Notes: a model not told the origin generated them from the letters alone. 64,000 nt of DNA from Rhipicephalus microplus (GCF_043290135.1 NC_134703.1:112894505-112958504), one strand, 5' to 3'; counted from the stretch's first letter, positions 23,392-37,451 are shown. Program-made: numbers and translations.

Positions 23392-23529
23392 CTCCTGTTT
23401 TAAGAAGAGTAGTACTGTCTGAGTTCTCGTCAGCAGCGAAATGTCTTTTTTTTTTCAATCCTCCTGTTTTAAGAAGAGTAGTACTGTCTGAGTTCTCGTC
23501 AGCAGCAAAATGTCTTTTTTTTTTCAAAT
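23392..23529. repeat. 69-bp tandem duplication
   Basis: CTCCTGTTTTAAGAAGAGTA starts at 23392 and 23461. The copies differ at only about one or two positions and each ends in a T run. Confidence 0.9.
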
Positions 23530-25849
23530 TGAGCTTTCTATAGGTAGGTTAAATTAAATCCTGTGGCCCTACGTACGCAATAAGTTCTGATCTTCGACAA
23601 CGTGTAATTGTAGCAGAAATTGGGCAAACCCCATTATCACTACTGATTCGCTGAATATAAAAAAGTGCAGAAATACTGAGTCGAAAATAAATAAATACAT
23701 AAGGTAATAAATAAAATGTATTTATGAATAACTGAAATCAATTAATCCGTAAGTTACACATCTTCTCTAGACTTCATCCGCTTCACTAAATTGAATCGTT
23801 CATGATGTTTTTACCATATCAGTTGAATGCTGCAATTATGGCAAGGCAGAGCACTGCGCACTGACCTCGCTGCACTTTCGAATGCAAATGGCGATTCTAA
23901 AAGGATAGCATACTGCTTACCCGTTTATATCCTTCCTTCACCGTGGCCTATTTTGATGACGTGAAACACGCAGAATAAAGTATACGTTAGAGACAACCGT
24001 GCCAGAAGCCAATATTTATGCCACCACTTGACTATATGAAGGATTGTTGATATATTGAAATCTATCTCCGCGAATAATAATCTCCTTCTATTTTCTTGTG
24101 CGTCAGTGGAAGCGTTGGTACTCCCCTATCCGCCATCTCTGACATTTTGAACGCATAGGCAGATGTTAAAACTTGATTGTTTTTTTCTTGGGGGGGGGGT
24201 ATCTTTTGTGACATAAAATGCTCTGAGTAAGGGCCCTTGCCGGAATTTTTTCGCAATGAACCATGAAGGGCGTGGGGGTGGCAGCAAATTCAACCTTATT
24301 GCAAACCACGCTGTATATATGTTCGCGTGTTTACGAGTTTGTGTGTCTGCGTCTGTATATACCCATCAAACATTGAAGCACCCCCTTCTTCTCGGATGCG
24401 CTAATGTCCTGAATTTTAGAAAAGTTCAGCGCCTACTTCACGTTCCTCGTCAAAGCGCTCATTGGTGCACGAAAAAGCGATAACGCGACGTGGACTAAAC
24501 CGAGACCCGGCGCTCGATATGGTAAACGCTCAGGAATCCATGGAACTCGCGTATACCGCGTCAGTTCAGCGACAGTGCATAAACATGCGTAGGTTAAAGC
24601 CATGGCAAAGCCGTTAGCAGGTGTCAGTATAGCGTTAATGGCTGAATGCACGATACGCGCGACCTGGCAGGCTTAGTTATTCAGCCCCGTTCGTTGACGC
24701 ATCCGTCCATGGTCTCAGAACCGAGTCGAGGCGCGTTAACGAAAAGCGTGCCTTTTTCAATGGCCTAACATAAAACTGGGCTGGTGTACTACTTTAAACG
24801 ATGCAGAAGGTTCCAGTACAGAAGGAGGAAACACTTTAAACGACTTAACGAGGTGATAGTTAAGAGCGCTGTGCTGTGAATAGAATGAGAAAGCAAACAA
24901 AGACTGATAGTTGGAAGCTTGAACGTATACGGTTGACATACCCTATGCCAGAATGGGCAGAGAGGGAAACAGAACTGAGGAGGAGAGAGTGCGATGCGAT
25001 GAGTGGATGCATGCGCGCGGATGGTCTCACTAATTAATGGCGTTAACCAGTCTTTACCAAGAAGCACAAAAACGTGATTACCGCTTTTGGGGGTCCTTAA
25101 GATGGGAGAAGATGTGGCGCCCGGAGGCGCTTTGTCTCATATATTTGTGATGCTAATAAATTCATCCTCATTCATACGTCTATCTCAGCACCACTTCAGG
25201 TTAGCATAAATTAGGAGTCCCTCATCAAAATGTATACAGACTTATTGCGGTCAAGATACACAATACTTCACATGATGATTAAGAATAATTGTAAATGTGA
25301 ACATACAAGCGCTTGCCTTGAAATTTTAATGTTTCTTTACTATAACAGAATTAGTACAGTTAAAAACTGTGGATATGAAGGCACAGCCTTTTAAGTAAAA
25401 TGATGACATGCAAGACTATCGGCAGTGAAATGAGCCGAGCGTGGGGAAAGAAGGGAAGTGCATTCAAAGAGAATGTACAGAAAAGGAAAGCTGTCGGTAG
25501 CCTAACATTGACGAAAGCGGCTATACTGAGAAGGGAAGAATTTGGCATTAAATTGTCTTCCATCCCTCCTTCTCCCCCTCTTCTCGCACGCACATACAAA
25601 AATACACAAGCACTGAACAAAGAAGGATTCACCAGTGTGGATCTCCCGTCACTCAAAAATGCGTGCGCGGCACTTTAGAAGGCCGCCTTTATTGCGAAGA
25701 GCTATCTCCTGCCACCGTCACTGGCTCATAATTACGAGTGTCACTATAATGCCAAGGCACACTCATCTGCTGCCATTCCACGCATATAAACCGCCATACT
25801 TCATCATTTGGGGAACGCGCCTAACCCTCGTATTCTAGAACGTCCCCCT
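23530..25849. other. No gene seen
   Basis: AT-rich DNA with short domainless frames. I recognise no RNA gene or transposon. Confidence 0.5.
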
Positions 25850-26610
25850 TCACTCAACGCTCCACCTTCACTTGAAAAAGCCGATGGGAGCGCCGTCTCT
25901 AGTCATGACAAGTCACAGCACATCAGCGATAATCTGCTGCGATTCCTAAGTAGCGCAGCGCTATTTTCAGCCGAGCGGCGGCGCAGTGCTCAACTCTGTC
26001 AAGTGAAGGCTGCAAGTCTAGTCGAGGAGCGTTTGTGAATACGGGGGTAAAACTGCTAGTCAGGAGGAGCGCGCCGCGTGCAAAGAAGGCAGAGATCGCC
26101 AAAAAATGGCCCAGCTATAGTTCACACCACGCAACCACCTTGCAGTGTTGGGCGGCACCGGTGCTGAGGTGCTGGAATTTGCTTAATGAGCTGCTCAGTG
26201 GTGCGCACGGCTCGGAACACCTCGTAAAAAAATCTGACGTGGCGCCCGGTTTTATGAGTGCTCGGCGCGTGAAGGCAGCCATTCCTTCTCAGGCGCGGTG
26301 CCGCCGCCGCAAACGGAGCCCCGCTCGTTTCGGAATAAGGTGCCGTAAACGGGTCAGGTGTGCGTACGTGTCCGAGCTTCTCGGTTACGTTATCAATGTA
26401 CCAAACCTCGTGCACTTCGCCCATACCCCCCCCCCCCCCCCGACTGCGCGCCCGCCTCGAGTGACTCGACAACCGTAAAACTGGACCTCTCTCTGGATAT
26501 GAGCGGTGCTCCTTTCGGGAGATATACCACGCCCGCTGAATGTACGACGTGCGGCATGCGGCACATCGTCTCGAGACGGGCCGGCGGCAATTTGAGAAAG
26601 GCACTCACTT
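25850..26610. other. GC- and CpG-rich block with a C homopolymer
   Basis: Overlapping frames of 93-160 codons occur on both strands, none with a domain. A run of Cs lies at about 26427-26441. It could be a CpG island/promoter or an unknown repeat. Confidence 0.35.
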
Positions 26611-27788
26611 TGCCGCTATTCCGAATGCTGCATTTTTGAAGCGCTTATGTAAGACTCCTCGTCGAGAGATTTTTTCCATTATTAAGGATTCTGAAGATCG
26701 TTCATAATTAGCAGGGCGACTTCTTTGCCTTCATCTAACAAGGTATTTGTCATCACAATTTTTGTTAAAGAACTCAGGTTGCATTGATTTTTCGAACTTG
26801 AAAGAGCACTTTTGTTTATTGCGAAAAGGGCGAATAGCTTAAGAAGTGATTAGCAGAGAAACGGGGCATGGAAAGGAGTGTGTTAGTTTGCCGCGTATAT
26901 TGTTTCTTTTCAGGACAACAAAGTAAATAGGGATATAACGTAAGTATCATTCAGAGACGAGAGGAATCGTAGACTGAAGAAATCCTTCATTTTTTTGCGT
27001 GCAAGATAATGGCGTCCATTTTCATTGCGCAAATGGTCACAAAGTTCTTTCCACTTTGCGTCTATATAGTGCAGTGCCTATGACAGTGACTGCATTATGC
27101 TCAGTTTTGTAGGAATGCTGTTTTTTTTTCTATGCTGTGCTCGTCGTAACCAATTTAAGCGATCGTTTTTCTTCAATTATGGGCCAGCGCAGCGCAACTC
27201 TGCAATTTATGCCTCGGCAGTGCCCTTTGAACGAAATACTTTGGCTATCCTTGGTCAGCACTTCTTTCATTCGGTAGATTGCAGCTCTGCTGTAGCCAGG
27301 GGAAGGAACACCGGGCCCTTGTCCCCCTCTCCCACATTTCTTTCCAAGGCATGCAGAGCGAAAAAAGATAATTTAAAGGAGGGGCCCTCTCGCGCTGTCA
27401 AAAAAGATCCCGCTCCCCCCCCCCCCTCCCCCCAAGCCGAAAACGTTTCTGCCTATCTGCATCGCAGCTTGATTGGGTGCTCGCTCTGTAACAATCTTTC
27501 GCTTCTTTGTATTCTTTGGTTTCAGTCAGATTGATTGAAGGCTTAGTTCGCACATTCTTAAAAGCAATAAAAATGATTCTGGCGTGCCTCCACATGGCAC
27601 AGTTGGCGCCTACTTATCGGTAACCATCACTAGGAATTCCAAATGCGTTCCCCAGCATTGCATCGCCTAACCATAGACCGTCAACTCATAGAATGAAGCA
27701 GCTGTAAGAATCGTCGGTAAAGCTTCGACTAATCTAACTGGACACGTATAACAGATGTACCATGGTCCATGTACGTGTTCTGAGAACG
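26611..27788. other. No gene seen
   Basis: AT-rich DNA with a C-rich run near 27413-27435. No recognised features. Confidence 0.5.
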
Positions 27789-27929
<141 letters not shown>

Positions 27930-28159
27930 GAGCATTATTCGCCGAAAGCTTCTCTAGAGGGGAGGTAGTGACCAGTTTGGCGTTATTGCTACAAAACCAG
28001 GGCAAGTATCCATCAAACGTTCTTACAGTGGAGTTGCCTCGTGTAAGCACATTTCAGCCGGTTGTTATGTTTGAGTGCCCACGCTCCCTTTTATTTAACT
28101 AAGCAATTTTCGAAAGACGAGCATTTCAAAGCGTCAGTGGCTTAGCTCCGCAATGCCAG

Positions 28160-28380
28160 GATATACGTAGCGTGAATTACGAACGGACGGACGGATGGAT
28201 GGACGAACGAGCAAGCGAGCTCACGGTAGTCAACTGCTAGCCCACTAGCGACACCCAACTCAGGAGGTTCCAGGCCTTCTCCGGCGCGCCACCTTCGCGC
28301 CGCGTGACGTCACATCTCCTCGCGTTTGCGCAGAACCGCTTACCGTAAGCCACGCGAAACTGCATGCTTAAACTCGGCTA
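28160..28380. other. GC-rich block with a short GGACGG array
   Basis: ACGGACGGACGGATGGATGG near 28180-28202 is a fragment of the minisatellite repeat. It is followed by a CpG-rich part with CCGCGTGACGTCACATC. No gene is recognised. Confidence 0.45.
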
Positions 28381-28881
28381 GTTTAGCTTACGCTACAAAA
28401 ACAAGAACACGGAATTTTCATAAGCGAAGCGGGTGATAAACGTAAGTGCTGTCCGTCTTTGGCGTCCCAACATGAAGAAATGGCATTCCTTTCAAGTCAT
28501 AGTCACACATAAATGGATCAATTTTATTATGTAATGTTTCAACTGATCACCTGTGTGATCTTTTGTATGATGATGCGTGCGCATCTGTCTGATGTGCAGG
28601 GCATAAATAATTGTTCATTGAAATTCATTGAATATGGCAATAAAGCGCCCGTCCTGTCGTGTGTAATTTATTTTATTCGTCGTATGCGCGTTCGACGTAT
28701 GTGCTTACTAATCATATCCGGAGTGGCATCCGATAAATGTCGTTGAGCCTCTACATATGACAAGCTGTTAACTCTGCCCTACGTTTTTTTTTTATCTCTA
28801 GATTTCAAAATAGGAAAAAAGACTGGCAAGATAGTTCCTCACAAAACAATGCGAGGTATTTCTGTTCGTTTTTTTTTTACC

Positions 28882-29122
28882 AGCCACGATGTTCTAGTTA
28901 TGGTGCGCGACGGCGGCTGACCTTAAGGTCACGTGATCAATTCTCGGTCGTGGCAGGTGCATATCCGATGGCAGCGAAAATGATTGAGTCCCGCGTACTT
29001 AGAAGTTTACGTGCACGTTAAAGAAACCCAGGTGGTCGAAATTTCCGAAGCCTTCCGCTACGGTGTCTCTCATAATCATATCTTGGTTTTCAGAAGTTAA
29101 CCCTCCAACAATTATGATATTA
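28882..29122 (+). mobile_element. Ruka-like SINE, diverged full-length copy
   Basis: The head AGCCACGATGTTCTAGTTAT and a weak B box (GATCAATTCTCGG) are diverged. The body keeps TGCACGTTAAAGAAACCCAG and TCTCTCATAATCATATC. Confidence 0.75.
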
Positions 29123-29440
29123 GTGGTGGTAACTGCTTTCGTTATGCGACCTTGATCAACCATATACGTACAGTCAGTGACCGAGGAGGGCCCGCTGTTG
29201 CCGAACCACTCAGGCATCTACATTCATCCACAAGATGCTTTTAGGATTAGTGCCTCCATCATGTTCTCTAGACTTGGCACTGAATATGGCTCATGCCAAT
29301 CTCTTTGCTGGTGTTCCCTACTTGCGAGAAAGCTTGCCGCCGCCAGTTTGACGCCTGTGCCAAGTTCGGCCTTTTAGAGTGCTGCAGAGCCGCACGCTCA
29401 TGCTATACATTAGAGTTTGAACCGTGCACCCCGCTTACAT

Positions 29441-29672
29441 TTAATAGTAATATTTGGCGTTTTGAAGTCTCAAAACCAGGATATTTGTAATGAAAAAAGC
29501 CGTAGTGAAGGGCTCCCGAAGATTAGTCCACTTAGTGTTCTTTAACGTGCAATCACATCGGCGATCACAGTATACGAGGGCCTCTACCATTTCGAGTCCA
29601 TTTAAATGCGACCGCCACGGCCGCGATCAAACCCGTGACCAGCCGAGCACCGTAATCATTACATTACAGCGG
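29441..29672 (-). mobile_element. Ruka-like SINE, minus strand
   Basis: It starts TTTGGCGTTTTGAAGTCTCA and contains GTTCTTTAACGTGC and CGACCGCCACGGCCGCGATC, the inverted family landmarks. The tRNA head end is degraded. Confidence 0.75.
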
Positions 29673-30913
29673 CAAACAGCCAGCGGATGATTCGCTAGTG
29701 GGCTGCAGCTTCAGACGGAATGTTTTCGGACTTAGCTATAAGTAGTTCTCGTATTTTTTTCTCGCCTTTTGCAATTAACATTTAGGTGCCCCGTGTGCTC
29801 ACAATTATTTCCAACAGTATCCTGGAACAAAAACCCAGAATCAAAACAGACATTGTATGAATAAATCCTTATTCATTTGCATTTCGAACCCTATCGTCGA
29901 ATATTCTCAAAAATGACTCTTATACAGGATATAGGAAGGGCATACATTCAAATGGTAACATTAGGTGACATTAAGTTCAAAATTACTTGTCAGTGACACT
30001 TAAAAATAATGAGAGAGGAGCGGGTGGGGGTGAGAAAGTGAGATAGAGGGAGGGTGGAAAAGAGAGAAAATAAAGATGGTGAATGTTGATGGATAATGAA
30101 AACGGGATGAGCAATATTAGCCGGTGCTGTACAGTGCCATTGCTTAGGAGCTGAACCATTCTTTTTTTTCAGTGTGTTCGCAAAAAAGCTTCGCAACATT
30201 GCCCACAGAACTAATGGTGTTAGCCTACAGTGACCCTTAGAGCTTCTACATTTGCTGTCGTTGCAAGTTCTTTGCATTGCTACCCCACTACCGCGCCACG
30301 CAAATAAACGAAAATGAGCTGTAGAGCAGAAGGCTGCGCAGGTTGTCGACCTCGCTCGACCTCGGACGGGACACAGCTCGGTCACACCGGAGACACCGGG
30401 GGCTGCAACCCCTGAATCAGGCCGCAATTGGCCCGCAGGGGTCGATAGTCAAAGTCCTCGCTCGTTCGACAGTCCCCGGAGCGTACTCGACTCGAATCGA
30501 ATGAGCGCCAACTTGCTGCGTGTACTGGAGCACTGAAACGCTGGCATAGTTCACTGGCATATACTAAGCAGAGAAAGGCTGGGGGGGGGGGGTAAGCCTA
30601 ACAAAGTTTTTCATTATTGTGTGTGCATGTATACGCGCAAGTACAAACACGCGCCCGATCATGCATAGAGGGGGGTGGAACCTTCCGACCCTAGATGTCG
30701 TACGTCATAAGAAATCTTCAGTGGAAGTAGGAGTGGCGAAGCGTATGTACAGTAACAAAAAAAAAAGATTGAGTGGCAACGGTTCGTTGACAAATGTGAA
30801 TGCCTCTTCAACGGGGGCTGTACTTTTATAATCACTAAGTACGAGTATACTTCTAACCCTGCTGCACACAATAATGAATTTGAGCCTTTGTGTTGCGGAA
30901 TAAAAAAGAGGGA

Positions 30914-30969
<56 letters not shown>

Positions 30970-32886
30970 TTATTGATTATTTTTTTCCAGAAACAAATGA
31001 ACTGAATACTAGATATTTGTTTATTTGGAAAAAAAAGTTTATTTTTGTAACTAAACTCATTCAGTTTCAGCCCGTAGCAAACTCCAGCACACTTGCGCAA
31101 AGCAAGAGTGGTCTTTTTTATTTCTCTTCTTTTCCGGAAAATCAGTAAACAAAAAAAATGCACAAAGCAGGCAGACCAGAAAGGATGTTTTCCCGAGAGC
31201 GCCAGTGTGAAGGAACACAAGTTCCAAACTGGATACAAGCTGTGCTGTTTATGTATTTATTTTTTATTATTCTATAGATGTGCTTTTACATTTATTTTTT
31301 ATTTTTATTATTTTTCCGCACAGCAATAATTCTGTTCTGTGCAGAAAGCAAAACAAAGAAAAAAGCTGTGCGTACATAATCCTACTCTGTGAAACCAAGC
31401 AGATGAGGAAGCCCTGATTTCGGGATTATTTTCAAAGCGTCGCTAATGTTGTCATTGTTCGCACGCTAGGATAACGACCAGTTGAACAACACCGTTTCAA
31501 AGGAGTGCCACGTGGCAGACCTTATTAACACGTGTGTATTATCTCGGGAGTTTGTCTGTTTTAAGCCCACAGAAGTCTGTCGTCCCGAGGGTTTAATTCA
31601 GGTCGGTCTCATATCACTGGAGAAAAGCAGAAAAAAAAAGCTGTAAGCGATGCCTGCTCACATCATCAGCCTACTAAACGATAGATTTCCAACAAATATT
31701 TACAAGAGCTGAAAGAACGTACATAACGCGTTTAGTGAAAATAGAAGAAAGGGGGGGGGGTCTTTTGCTGCTTACACCAATTATTCATTCTGCCCGTATT
31801 TAATAATGCATTGTAAATTTTTCTTCCAGATCATCCGAGCATTGTCGTGCGGTGAAAGCAACTTCCATGTCGTGGTTCTTAGTGCAACATTTGGTCCTGA
31901 GACCCAAAGTAAGCATATATCTAGGTAGTAAACCCTATGGCGTCACTTTTCATCGCGAGCTCTTTCAGGCGTGTATTGTTGTCGTATCTCTACGTGACGA
32001 GAACGATAAATGATACGTGGTCAGTGTCGCTACCCAGACAAATTATGAACACCAGCACTGATGCATAATTCCGCTTCATTTCGCGCATACTGTGTGGTAG
32101 ATGTGCTTCAAATGTAATTCATGTAATCTTAAGATTCTAGCAAAGTTTTCTCACGGTCCTTCATTAGAGGGAATAAGGCACAACTTTGACATGGTTGCTT
32201 GTAAGTATATTAGTGGCTGTATTTAACAACATGCCTGAGCCTGAGACAGAGAGGGATGATTTATCACAAGACAGAGAAGTCGTCATGAGCTAGTTCCCTT
32301 TAGCCTGCTATACTCTACACAGAAAAAGAATAACAGGTAAAAAAAGAAGTGAAAAAGGGTGACGATGGGGAACATGCTTGAACTTTCGTTCGCTTGGAAA
32401 CCTGTCAGAAGCATCTTCTTCTTTTTTTTTTCAGTTACTTTCGCGTACAATGGTGCTTTTCATTGTGTAAGCGTTTGTACATCCGTGTTTCCACGTGTTG
32501 ACATTTTTTTTTGTTTCTAAACAGGGTACATTCCCGTCAACTTAAGCGCCTCTTTGCGTACGCTGCAGCCGCTACTTTAATGCACCCTCCTATTCCTTTA
32601 TGCAGCACCACGTTACCTGACGCCAGTCTCTTCTACATTACAAGGAACACTGAATGACAAGCTGCAAACAAAAGGCCTTAACTACGCGTGTTTGGAATAG
32701 ATGATCCTGCCCCAAGGGCCAATAATAGCTTGCGAGGAGCCCTCACGCCTTCTATTCGCGCAGTTATCAGACAGTGAACATGCTTGCGTCAAGATGCTTT
32801 CGAACACTGAAAGAAAGACGCAGAGATCGAGCTATTAACCGCCCAAAATGTAACCTGGCCTCGAGGTACGCAGCCTCGAAGTGAAG
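29673..32886. other. No gene; low-complexity tracts
   Basis: A GA-rich stretch lies at 30003-30075 and a (TA)n tract at about 30919-30965. The rest is AT-rich with no recognised feature. Confidence 0.5.
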
Positions 32887-33180
32887 TCACTCCATGCTTG
32901 CAAGGATGGCAACCCCAATGCAACAAGTACTCGCTTTTGCATCTCTCCACAAGATTAGCGAAGACAATGTAAAAACGCGGTACCTTTGGAGGCATAAGTC
33001 CATACCGTTCGCTGTTTGCTCTTGCTTTTTAGTCTCCTTATCTAGGATGAAAAGCCGCTTATCATCCAATGTAAATCCAGGCGAGATACCGTTCGCTGTT
33101 TGCTCTTGCTTTTTAGTCTCCTTATCTAGGATTAAAAGATGCTTATCATCCATTATAAAGCCACGCGAGCGCACAGCCAC
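32887..33180 (-). other. Open frame containing an 84-bp tandem repeat
   Basis: ATACCGTTCGCTGTTTGCTC begins at 33002 and again at 33086, a spacing of 84 bp, exactly 28 codons. The minus-strand frame stays open through both units, which encode LDDKRLFILDKETKKQEQTA-type repeats with a few substitutions (HLLILDKETKK versus RLFILDKETKK). No domain is recognised. It could be part of an uncharacterised gene or pseudogene or a chance open duplication. Confidence 0.3.
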
Positions 33181-35667
33181 ACTGAGGTTCCGCTAAGTAT
33201 ACAACTAGAAGACTACTGAAGACCCAGAAGACCTATAACTTCCTGCCAGTACTGTTACACAGGCATGTTTTTTTTTGTCAATGGTAATGCTAGTTGCGCA
33301 CTTAATTTGGCTCATGCAAATGATCTTTTTGTTACTCATGTCTTCAGTGTACACTCATTCAGAGCTGTATGCCAATCGGTGCATGAACTTCTTGAATCTT
33401 CCTTAAGACGAGGTTGTTGTCCGCGCACCTTACATTAATATTTTTGCATGAAATGCTTGAATGTAATGGGAATTGAAATTCGACAATGTCTACATATAAC
33501 GCGGCTCTAGTACGGTGCATCAGCTACGTCATGCTGTCATCTTCATCTCCGGCGTCACTAACTCCAGTCTGGGGCGTCGGAGGACGCGTCCTACAGTCTT
33601 GGCAACGCGTGCCGACCACCACCGCCGCCAGCCGTATTGATCCGGCAGCTCTCTCTGTCGCTTGCCGCACATTTCTTTTAACCTGTTTTTCTGCGAACAT
33701 AAATAATGGAAAAGTGGCGTCGCGCCTCGCTGGCTGCAGCTGAGCACAGCGCCAGTTGGCTTCTCGGCGACACAGCAGGCGGATTGCCTGCAAGGGGGAC
33801 ACACGATGCGCGCGCCTTGCAGGCTTTTTTTGTTGTGTTTCCTGTCATGAGCACGGCGTGTCGTCCGCGTCTCGATTGCGGCCATCTAAAATGAACGGCT
33901 GCCTATTTTCACGCGGCATTCAATATTTTACCCGCCCCGGTGCCATCCCGGAAACTGCTCTTCCTTCTCCTTCCATGGCTTTAACTTAGGTGTTTTTTTT
34001 TTCACCTAGTTCTTCGTGTTAATGGTGCATGCGACACCCCGAAAACTGAGAAGACATTCTGTAGGAATGGCTGTGAGTTGAAATAGCATCGCACCCCAAC
34101 TAGGAAATAATTCATCGAGAGTGTCACTCGCACTCATTTAATCGCCTAAGGAGCTTTTTTTTGATAAAAGTCGCAATATTGACGTAAAAAACAAAGCAGA
34201 TTATATCCGGTGTCTAGTGGTGTTAGCTGCAACTTGAGGGCGCCGCGGTATGGTACGTTTCAACGCACAGAGAGTTTTCGTACAAGAAAGCTATATTACT
34301 CGGTGTCATTCAACGCAGCTTCTCAAATGCATACTTCCAAATCTAGAGCGGCGAAACCTGCCGTTAGCGTTCCTTCAATAAGGAGTACCCGAATAGGGGT
34401 CTCCAGCTTTTGGGGCCACAAAACCCTTTGCGTACGCTAGCATTGGGTCAAGCGAAAAATGGGAGTTTTCGAAAAGTGCTTGCGGCACTTTGGACGATCC
34501 CCCTTTTGTATAGGTCACTAATCCCTACCGAGGGCCGCCGCTTCAGTGGGTGCCGTTATGTTCGCTTGACGCAAATCATTTAGGGCAAGCTTTGGGGCTC
34601 CCGCAAATTTTGCGCGCCCAACCCAACCCCAAACGCTGTTTGGCTTTCGCCCGTTGCAGTAACCTCGATGCTATTCCTTTGGTGCCTTTATTCGAAAAGT
34701 TCCTCATAAGTCGTTGCGCAAGCTACAAAAATCAGCACCATGGTGATATGTTGTGAATGTGGCTTAGCCTACATTATCATTGATGGCCTTTATCTCCTTT
34801 TTTTGGTGCTAAGTACGTTGAAATGCGTGGATGGGACGAGTACGCAACAAAAGTTTTGAAGCACTATCGACAGCTCTACGGTAGTGCTTGTTTTAAGCTT
34901 TATCCTTTAAACTTTTGTTTGCTTCATGCAATACTTTAGATAACGCAGGAGGTACGCGAGAAAAAAGCTCCGATTTACTTTACGTAATTCAAGATTGATT
35001 AAGTGTGCATTTTAAGCAATCAGTATTGTTGGAAAGTGAGAGAACAGTTTACTCATCAAAATCCAATAGCACCGATAACTGCTAAAGAAATGCAGGTAAG
35101 AGGCATCAGCACCACACCAAGGAGCAGATCAATACAACGCAGGAAAAAATCTAAAGAAACCAAGTATACCAAAAACAATGTACCATGCAGGAAACACCAT
35201 AAACGCGAATAAGTAGCGAAAGATGCTGTTATAACATCAATCTGACAAAACGACAAAAAGAGCAACCTTTCGGCGTCACAAAAAGAACAAATAATTATTG
35301 TATTTGGAAAATTGAACGTGTCTCTTCAGATCCACCGGTATCAACCTTCCTCGTTATTTTCATTAAAATACTAAGCTGTCGAAAAAACCTTTTTTTTATC
35401 ATTTGAACTTGGAGCATTGTTTTACCAGCTGCAAATGTTCACTCTATTGCAATGTGCCTATAGTGCATTACGATATTTTTTGTACGTTCACAATTATGTA
35501 CTCTTAGAACATTGTTTTGTTTTTGTTCCTTGTGAGAGCCTTGTAAATGTGATATACAATCAGCACTTCTTAATATCCTTTGGAAGCCTGCGATTACGGC
35601 GGCTTTATTTACTTCGCGGTCCATTTTACAGAGCGCGTAATAATTCTGCATTAATATTTGTGTGCAT
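33181..35667. other. No gene; GC-rich block at 33.5-33.9 kb
   Basis: The GC-rich block at 33486-33900 has overlapping frames on both strands without domains. The segment at 34200-34760 is also moderately GC-rich and may be an interspersed repeat. Nothing else is recognised. Confidence 0.4.
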
Positions 35668-35904
35668 CGCCACGGTGCTCTAGTGGCTAAGGTGCTCGGC
35701 TGCTGTCCCGCAATTCGCGGGATTGCATCCCGGCAGCGGCGGCTGCATTTTCGATGGAGGCCAAAGTGCTGTAGGCCCGTTTGTTCAGATTTGGGTGCAC
35801 ATTAAAGAACCCCAGGTGAACGAAATTATCGGAGCTCTCCACTGCAGCATCTCTCCTAACCATATGGTGGTTTTGCGACGTTAAACCTCACATATCAATC
35901 AATT
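35668..35904 (+). mobile_element. Ruka-like SINE, full length
   Basis: The head CGCCACGGTGCTCTAGTGG (A box), CGGGATTGCATCCCGG (B box), GGGTGCACATTAAAGAACCC, CATATGGTGGTTTTGCGACG and tail ACATATCAATCAATTATT are all present in order. Confidence 0.85.
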
Positions 35905-36772
35905 ATTATTTGTGTGTTTTGTTCGTGTTCTCTTTACCCGGGGAAGCCCCACATCTGACGATGGTATTCAAGCCAAATATTGAATAGGAGTTCTTACGAT
36001 AACAACAGGGATGTGTTAACGTCTTACAGTTCCGATTATTGTGTTGTTTCCAAACAAAAAAAAAATTATAATTTCAAGCAATAGGGGCATTTTTAAGTCA
36101 AGAACAATTTCAGTATAGCTAGATTAGAGCAAAATATGTAGTGCTTTGTTTTAGCACTTTTGCGTCTTGCGCGAAAAATGAAGGCTTTTGTTTGTGAATA
36201 TGTATAGCTGATATAATTTTCTGTGGCTACTCAGCTAGCTTTGTCAGCTGTAAGCTACACTTGGCGGCATAAGCTGCAGCTATCGTTAGCAAAAAGGAGC
36301 TAGCATCGTCTCCGCAGCTTGTACACTGTGCTTATATACTTAGCGGCATATACTTCCACGTATGTGCCCAGATAATCACTTGTGCTGCTCAAGACATTGT
36401 GCATGAAATAGGAAGAGGGCTGATGGGTAGGGATTCTAACGCGCCGTGTCATTTCCTCTGTCACAGTGTTTATTTCAGGCAGTATAAGATTTTCTAGCAC
36501 CTAGCAGAGATTATTGCTGACACCTCGCAAAGTAGAAAACATCTTTCATTAGACGGTCGCTAATTTTAAATCATGTTTATTTCGTCAATGGGGGTACAGA
36601 ATTGAAAAGAGTGGATGCGCTTAACTGAATAAAATGTACCACAGAATAAAATTACGCTATATAGTGAATTGTGGAGGAAAATGGAAAGGGGGGGACACCT
36701 TGTTTAGATGTATTCAAGTACACTACTGTATTAAAGGTTTGGAGGTCGCGCTAAACTTAAAGAAATACAGGA
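35905..36772. other. No gene seen
   Basis: AT-rich DNA without a recognised feature. Confidence 0.5.
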
Positions 36773-37451
36773 AAAAAAATTGGCCCGAATCTACACGTTA
36801 CGCAGTAAATGTCGTCGAAAGACGATAGTCTTGCGTCTGGAGAGAGTGAACAAAACGTTTATTTGATGTTCTGCGCAAGAAAATTGGTGAATGGTATTCT
36901 GAAGCCGCTGCGTTAGAGTGCCTCAGGCGTGTAGCGGAGGCAAACAAGCGCATTTAGGCACGTTAGACACGAGCGCTATCTGGCAGTTATCTTCGAAAAC
37001 GAAGGCGAGCGCGACCGCGGAGAAAGATGAGCGCCAGTCTCGGAGGTGATAAGGTGTAGAATGTAAAGCGACGGGCAGGTGCCACCACCGTGTCGTCGTA
37101 GCAAAGCGTTGGAAACACCTTCTAGGGCATCGCGTTGCACTGTCAGCGCAGCGCGATAAACGCTACAGTCTTTAAAGTTACTTGTATGTGCCTTTTCTAG
37201 TATAAAGCCAGACATACAGAATGTAGACGTGTTTTTATGGCGTCTCAGAAATGCGCAATATTTGTTTTTTAATTGACAATCGCACAACTATGAACGCTAA
37301 ACCTGGAGCAATATTGATGGGCGCTGCGGATGGGGTTGACCGTTTAATGCCATTTGAGGTATCGTTAGGGCGGACAAACAGACAAATGTACAGACAGACA
37401 GGCCAAAATTTTTCCGTCGAAGGTCCCAAAGAAAGACTATCGTCTTTAAAA
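36773..37451 (-). mobile_element. ~680-bp terminal-inverted repeat element, copy A
   Basis: On the minus strand it begins TTTAAAGACGATAGTCTTTC and ends AAGACTATCGTCTTTCGACG followed by a conserved tail to GGGCCAATTTTTTT. The shared inverted core AAGACTATCGTCTTT at both ends suggests terminal inverted repeats. Internal landmarks are GCAGCGCCCACCAATATT, GTGGTGGCACC and GATGTTCTGCGC (inverted). No transposase frame is visible, so it is nonautonomous. Four more copies lie at 55.8-60.4 kb in the opposite orientation. Confidence 0.75.
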
